A stretch of DNA of 64,000 nt from Theristus sp. LFF4_11 (Eukaryota > Nematoda > Chromadorea > Monhysterida > Xyalidae), in contig JASANC010001614.1 in assembly GCA_030248135.1 (NCBI GenBank), positions 1 to 64,000 of the forward strand, written 5' to 3'. How positions within the stretch are numbered: the stretch's first letter is position 1; the number at the start of each line of letters is the position of its first letter. The translations under genes and the position numbers were made by a program. Shown one piece after another: positions 57,646 through 64,000 of the stretch. Under the pieces are notes generated by a model, which was given only the letters and a program-made list of their open reading frames with translations, made no database searches and was not told the DNA's origin.

Positions 57646-59119
57646 ATTGATAATTCCGATTCCGGCGGGTTTTCGGGAGTGCCACCCCGTGGGTCAGTAT
57701 TCAGACAAGCACAGCGTGCGCCAGTTTGATATGGGTTCGTTTGCATTTGTGTTTCATGAAAAACACACACACACACACACACATCAAACATCAAAATCCA
57801 CCAGTTGGCACAAAATGCTCGCTTTTTTAAACTTGTTTCCTTGGACAAGGATCGTGCATTTTTGTGGTGTTTGGAGCTGCATTGATGAATGTATGCGGTC
57901 GTAGTGCACCGATTAAATGAAGTCCTATGTGGTACATGTACTGTATGTGAAGCCCTCGTCTGAAGACAACGCATCCAGCTTTCTTACACAACCAACTGCG
58001 CGGGCGTGTGCCAGTGTGTTTGTTTGCGACTCCGCCACACACTGTGTTTTTACAACCAAATGCTTATTACTCTCTACAGACCCGGCCTTTATGTGGTGTG
58101 ATGTGCCACCAACCAAACAGTGTGTGTGCTTCGATTTGACTTGTGCATTATTCGTTTGTTTTGCATTGAGTTTCGATTAATTAGGTATTTCATTTATTTT
58201 TTTCGACGGCTGAGATTTAGCTTGTTGCAGCAAATCGCGCTCGTGTGGCAAATAAGCGATGGAGAATCTGTGAGTGATGCAAAAGAGATCGAGAGACCGC
58301 CATGTGTATGTGCTCAATGCTGACTGGCCAGGCAAGTGCGTTGCTTTTTATGCTGATACGTGATTTCATGGCTGCTTTTGCTTTCACGCGCAGCGCCGTC
58401 ACACAACTTAATTGGAATCGCAAAGCAACACAACACAACGATACGGCGAGGGCGCTACAGATGAAAAATGTGTTCATTGTGTGTGCGGTCTTGAAAATGA
58501 AATGGAACTGTGATCGTTCCATTTGTAACCGCAGGGGTCCGACTGAACTTTTGTTTTGCCACTGCAAATCTCATGAACTCATGGTATAAAAGGCCTATTT
58601 TAAAAGTAAAATTCATGGATTTTTAATAATTCAACTTGCTGATACAGTGAAACATGCATACACATAACATACATACACGCCGACTTGACTGAAACGTGAA
58701 ATCTGCAAATTGATCGGTGTGTGGAATGACGTAAATTCACTGCAGCTGCAAATTGCGAATTGAATCATCAGGTTTTCGACACCCATCGTCGACAAATAGC
58801 AACTTTTCAGATAACATACTGGAAAAATGCAAACGGCAACATTATCAGAAACTTTTGTTGGCAATATATTGGCAAATTATTGTTTTCGTTTCGGAACGTT
58901 TAATAGTTTCTTTTGTAGCGCGATGCGCAAAAAAGGCACATGAGCACATTGAAGCAAGCATGAAAGTTACCACCAGACATTCACCTATCAATTGGCCCCA
59001 CCCCTTGCTTGTCTCCATGACAACCCAGTGCGTGTGCCGCTTCATCCTAGAACAAACGCAAAAACTTTTCAAGAGAAAAAATCTAAAATTAAAATTCCGT
59101 TTTTCATTTAACGACAGAA
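57646..59119. other. Upstream of the P-loop exon; no gene recognised
   Basis: AT-rich with a (CA)n run near 57764. The promoter of the exon at 59120 should lie here or closer. Confidence 0.4.
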
Positions 59120-59254
59120 ATGACCGCTGTGGTGCCATCAGTGAGCCAGTCGATTCGAGTGTTATGCGTTGGACCAACGGGCAGTGGGAAAACGATCTTG
59201 ATAAAATCACTGGAGTACTGGCTGAACAACCAGAAAACGTGGAACTTCGGACAG
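59120..59254 (+). CDS. First exon of a P-loop NTPase (small-GTPase-like)
   Basis: 45 codons from ATG 59120 to a CAG|GTTTGC donor, phase 0. Sequence features: a 10-residue leader, then the strand IRVLCVG, then the Walker A loop GPTGSGKT, then a helix ILIKSLEYWL. The short distance from the start to the loop resembles ARF/ARL-type GTPases such as ARL16, but one exon cannot settle this. Downstream exons are not seen: a 4.6-kb palindromic element begins 109 bases after the donor, and the gene would have to resume beyond the window. Either the intron has been enlarged or the gene has been broken by insertion. Confidence 0.5.
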
Positions 59255-59362
59255 GTTTGCCGAATGATCTCTGTGTCTGTTAGTCAAACAAATCCAGCCA
59301 AACGTTACCTGAGCTGTATATGATCGTCACAGAAGCGTCTGATTGATTACACAGACAAAAGA

Positions 59363-62300
59363 GTTAAGAGACCGTCCGCAAACCGGTGGAACATTTTTGC
59401 CCCTAGCCGAAAATCGATTTCGCTCAAATTTGGTATGGAGGTACCCTTAGGTCCAACTAAGAAAAAACCGGCCCGCTTTTGGAATGAGACCCTTGTGGTG
59501 TGGCGCTACAGGTCTCCAAAGTGGGGTATTTCGTCGAAAAACGTCATTTTTGGCGTTTTGAAAAAAAGGTCTTTTAACGCAACACAGAAGCGTTATCGAA
59601 TATTGGTGTTCATATGAAAAATGTAGTATTTTGCAAGGGCTTTCATGTGCTGCATTTAGTTTTTCAAAAAACATAAACTTTTATTTTGGTATAAACAAAA
59701 AACCTAAAAAATAAATTTCAAAAATTTCACTTTTTGGCTTTATTGCGTCGGCGCTTAGCCCGACCCAAAAATTCTCTCTGCTATCTTTTTCGCAATAAAA
59801 AATTGGTCTAGAAAACGTTTTAATGAGATGCAAACCGTTTACTCTTTTGAGGTTTTTTTTCGTTGCAAGGTCGGTTGAGAAATTCTTTTTTGCTAGTATA
59901 AGCTTTTATTGCTTTATTAAGTTTATCTAAAAAACGTTTTAACCAATGTGATCTGTGCCATATATACGTAGTTTTAAACGCTCTTTCACGTGGTTTAATT
60001 AGTTTTAAAAAATATTAAACTATATGTTCGGTGCAAACACAAAATTGCTTCAAACTCCAGAATTTTTGGTGTACCATGAAGAAGTTCATGGTTTCTGCAG
60101 TCACAACGTTTTTACTTATCGTAGTTTTCTTTGCACCACCATTTTCATTGTAAAAAACTGGTCTAGAAAACATTTTAGCAAGATGCAAACGGTTCCCACT
60201 TTTGGTTTTTTTCGTTACAATGTTGGTTGAGAAATTTTTGTTTTTGCTAGTTAAGCTTTTATTGGTTTATAAAGTTCATTTAAAAACGTTTTAACCAATA
60301 TGATCTGTTCCATACATACGTAATTTTGACGGCTCTTTCACGTGGTTTAAATTGTTTTATTAAATTTTAAACTATATGTTCGGTGCAAACACAAAATTGT
60401 GTCAAATCCCAGACCTTTTGGTGTAAATGAAGAAGTTCATGGTTTCTGCAGTCAAAACGTTTTACCTTATCGTTTTTTTACACCATCGTTTTCACCGTAA
60501 AAACTGGTCTAGAAAACATTTTAATAAGATGCAAACCGTTCCGTTATTTTAGGTTTTTCGTTACAAGGTTGGTTGAGAACTTTTGATTTTTCCTAGCATA
60601 AGCTTTTATTGCTTCGTTAAGTCTACTTGAAAACGTTTTAACCAACGTGATCTAAGCCATATATACGTAGTCTTGAACGCTCTTTCATGTGGTTTAGTTT
60701 GTTTTGAAAAATATTAAACTATATGTTTGGTGCAAATACAAAACTGCTTAAAATCCCAGACTGTTGGTGTACCATGAAGAAATTCATGAACTCTGCAGTC
60801 GCAACGTTTTATCTAACCGTGATTTTCTTTAAATCATTTTACCGTACAAAAATGGTCTAGGAACACTGTTGATAACCAACAAAGAAACACCTGTTGTTTC
60901 CATTGCTAATGAGAAAACTCTGCTTCCCCTCTTTTTAGCCATCATAACGAAAAAAAACACTATTAAAATGTGTTTAAATGAGTTTTAAAATGGAATCTGT
61001 GCGAAATATATTTTTTTGATATACTTTCACACAATTTCACATACACAGTTTTTAAACTTAAATTGTGTGTTTTAGTGCAGCACAAAAATCTTTTGAAGCC
61101 CAGGGTGGATGTATTGGATTACCATTTTTTCTTAACAACGCTTCAACTAACCGTTTTTTCTTGCAATTGTGTTTGAATGTTTTTACAAAAACGTGATCGG
61201 TAGTAAACATGCTGTAATAACTGAACATAACAACTAAATTGCTGTTCAATTTGATAACAGAATTATTATACATTCCGCTAAGATTCACCACACAAAACCA
61301 TCGTATGCTGGTTATGAAAAGCGGAAATCCTGCATCGTCCTGCACGCCAACGAGCAGAGGCCGAGGACCTGTATCGTCCTGCACGCCAACGAGCAGAGGC
61401 CGAAGACCTGTATCGTCCTGCACGCCAACGAGCCGACGAACAGCAACGGTGGTGACAGCAGGTATGCGATCGTGCTCGTCGAGAGCAAAATGAAAGCGAC
61501 GCGGCTGAGCGCCAACGTAGAGCCGCGGCCGAAGAACAACAGCGGAGGCAGCGACAGCAGGTGTGGGACCGTGCTCGTCGAGAGCAAAATGAACGCGACG
61601 CGGCTGAGCGCCAACGTAGAGCCGCGGCTGAAGAACAACAGCGGAGGCAGCGGCAGCAGGAGGTGTGGGACCGTGCTCGTCGAGAGCAAAATGAACGCGA
61701 CGCTGCTGAACGTCAACGTCAACTTCAAAATGCAGAAAACAAAAATAAAGCCTCTGGAAGTTCTTCACGTTCAAAAGACACCGGTTATGGAAGTGACTAA
61801 TAATGAATATTTAAGTTTTTCGGAACAACTGTTTTTTGCTTAAAGACGTCACAGATGAAATCTTATAAGTTTTTGCTTGCACCAAACATATAATTTAAAT
61901 TTTTAAAAAATGTTTATACAACCTCGTGAAAGAATATTCAAAATTAACTATATCTGCTACAGATTTCAATTTTTTAAGATGCCATTATTTCATTCTATAA
62001 TTGTTTTTTTGATAATATAGCCAAAAAAGTGAAGGGGCTTTTCTAATTAGCAATGCCAATGCGGATGCTCCTTCTTTGGCCACAAGCCGTATTTCTAGAC
62101 TAGTTTAGTACGTTGAAGATGATGGTGCCAAGAACAGAACCCATAATTGACACGTTGCGACTACAGGGATCATAAACTGATTCATGCTACACCAAACCTG
62201 GGATTTGAAGGAATTTCTTGTTTCTACAAAACATATAATTACAATTTTTGAAAATAATCTAGCTAAGTGAAAAAACGTTCAAAGTTGATTGTAGCTGATA

Positions 62301-63957
62301 CGCAATTATATATTAGAAAACACTATTTTAATACATTTTATTGTGGTTTTTTGGTTATGATGGCCAAAAAGATGGGGGATCAGTTTTCTCATTAGCAATG
62401 GAAACAGCAGGTGTTTCTTTGTTGGTTATCAACAGTGTTTCTAGACCAGTTTTGTACGGTTTAAATGATGGTTTAAAGAAAATCACGGTTAGTTAAAACG
62501 TTGCGACTGCAGAGTTCATGAATTTATTCATGGTACACCAACAGTCTGGGATTTTAAGCAATTTTGTATTTGCACAAAACATATAGTTTAATATTTTTCA
62601 AAACAAACTAAACCACATAAAAGAGCGTTTAAAACTACGTATATATGGTTTAGATCACGTTGGTTAAAAGGTTTTCAAGTAGACTTAACGAACCAATAAA
62701 AGCTTATGCTAGGAAAAATCAAAAGTTCTCAACCAACCTTGTAACGAAAAACCTAAAAAACGGAACGGTTTGCATCTTGTTAAAATGTTTTCTAGACCAG
62801 TTTTTTACGGTGAAAACGATGGTGTAAAGAAAAAAACAATAAGATAAAACTTTTTGACTGCAGAAACCATGAACTTCTTCATTTACACCAAAAGGTCTGG
62901 GATTTGACACAATTTTGTGTTTGCACCAAACATATAGTTTAAAATTTAATAAAACAATTTAAACCACGTGAAAGAGCCGTCAAAATTACGTATGTATGGA
63001 ACAGATCATATTGGTTAAAACGTTTTTAAATGAACTTTATAAACCAATAAAGCTCAACTAGCAAAAACAAAAATTTCTCAACCAACATTGTAACAAAAAA
63101 TAAACCAAAAGTGGGAACCGTTTGCATCTTGCTAAAATGTTTTCTAGACCAGTTTTTTACAATGAAAATGGTGGTGCAAAGAAAACTACGATAAGTAAAA
63201 ACGTTGTGACTGCAGAAACCATGAACTTCTTCATGGTACACCAAAAATTCTGGGGTTTGAAGCAATTTTGTGTTTGCACCGAACATATAGTTTAATATTT
63301 TTTAAAACTAATTAAACCACGTGAAAGAGCGTTCAAAACTACGTATATATGGCACAGATCACATTGGTTAAAACGTTTTTTAGATAAACTTAATAAAGCA
63401 ATAAAAGCTTATACTAGCAAAAAAGAATTTCTCAACCGACCTTGCAACGAAAAAAAACCTCAAAAGAGTGAACGGTTTGCATCTCGTTAAAACGTTTTCT
63501 AGACCAATTTTTTATTGCGAAAAAGATAGCAGAGAGAATTTTTGGGTCGGGCTAAGCGCCGACGCAATAAAGCCAAAAAGTGAAATTTTTGAAATTTATT
63601 TTTTAGGTTTTTTGTTTATACCAAAATAAAAGTTTATGTTTTTTGAAAAACTAAATGCAGCACATGAAAGCCCTTGCAAAATACTACATTTTTCATACAA
63701 ACACCAATATTCGATAACGCTTCTGTGTTGCGTTAAAAGACCTTTTTTTCAAAACGCCAAAAATGACGTTTTTCGACGAAATACCCCACTTTGGAGACCT
63801 GTAGCGCCACACCACAAGGGTCTCATTCCAAAAGCGGGCCGGTTTTTTCTTAGTTGGACCTAAGGGTACCTCCATACCAAATTTGAGCGAAATCGATTTT
63901 AGGCTAGGGGCAGAGTATTACCAAAATGTTCCTCCTAATTCCGGACGGTCTCTTAAC
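59363..63957. mobile_element. Giant palindromic (foldback) element of about 4.6 kb
   Basis: The ends GTTAAGAGACCGTCCG and CGGACGGTCTCTTAAC are inverted. The two arms, about 59363-60980 and 62310-63957, stay colinear in reverse for about 1.6 kb. Each arm carries a subterminal repeat of about 350 bp built on GGTCTAGAAAACATTTTA, four times on the left and five times on the right. The unpaired centre has a broken coiled-coil reading frame. No clear target duplication was found, and no transposase is present. Confidence 0.88.
61321..61800 (+). pseudogene. Repetitive Arg/Gln/Glu-rich coiled-coil frame, interrupted by a stop
   Basis: Codons 61321-61452 give three copies of a 13-residue unit (EDLYRPARQRAEA), then TGA at 61453-61455. 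The same frame continues with about two and a half units of 35 residues (ARREQNERDAAERQRRAAAE, then EQQRRQRQQ) and a short tail ending DTGYGSD before TAA at 61800. There is no ATG in the second part. It looks like the remnant of a protein once carried by the palindromic element, or an exon lacking its neighbours. No enzymatic domain. Confidence 0.6.
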
Positions 63958-64000
63958 GCACGTTTTCACTATTTTATTTCGCATTCATTACAGGGTTGAC

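Overview
The window comes from an animal nuclear genome. Genes are split by GT..AG introns, coding exons are GC-rich while introns and spacers are AT-rich, and the recognisable proteins are metazoan: two rhodopsin-class neuropeptide receptors and a BCL9/Legless-type Wnt co-activator. An ecdysozoan (nematode or arthropod) is my best guess. The sequence alone does not settle the phylum, and I would not name a species.

Three gene models can be built with every intron phase compatible. (1) 10195-14490 (+): a six-exon, 654-residue GPCR of the myosuppressin/FMRFamide-receptor (DMSR/SRW-like) type. (2) 15048-17664 (+): a three-exon, 576-residue NPY/NPF-like GPCR, in tandem with the first. (3) 38662-43979 (-): a twelve-exon, about 968-residue BCL9/Legless homologue with recognisable HD1 (Pygopus-binding) and HD2 (beta-catenin-binding) motifs. 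A first exon with a P-loop (59120-59254, +) and two weaker minus-strand exon candidates (1535-1820, 4323-4615) are also listed.

The rest is mostly mobile and repetitive DNA. From 18.9 to 33.3 kb lies a dense nest of short non-autonomous elements, called R1 to R5 here. R1 to R4 have short terminal inverted repeats. Five insertions have exact 8-bp target duplications (GTCACACG, CGTGTACC, GTCGGACC, CTTGTGTT, ATTCAATT), the signature of hAT transposons. Because they sit inside one another, with unfilled copies nearby, the order of insertion can be read off directly. Other mobile DNA includes palindromic TA-flanked MITEs in the receptor introns, two copies of a tRNA-derived SINE, two deleted mariner-like elements that keep only an N-terminal helix-turn-helix, a Helitron-like element with a canonical 3' hairpin and CTAG end (48274-50708), and a 4.6-kb giant palindrome (59363-63957) around a broken coiled-coil reading frame.

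The least explained structure is at 34088-34460. Eight units of 45-50 bp keep two short blocks constant, while a 7-9 nt segment and a 15-18 nt segment between them differ in every unit. The constant blocks can pair around the variable segment, so the array resembles a row of small hairpins with different loops.

Long stretches (1.8-3.6, 8.1-10.2, 34.5-37.6, 44.3-46.6 and 50.7-59.1 kb) hold only short frames, microsatellites and isolated repeats, and no gene I can support.
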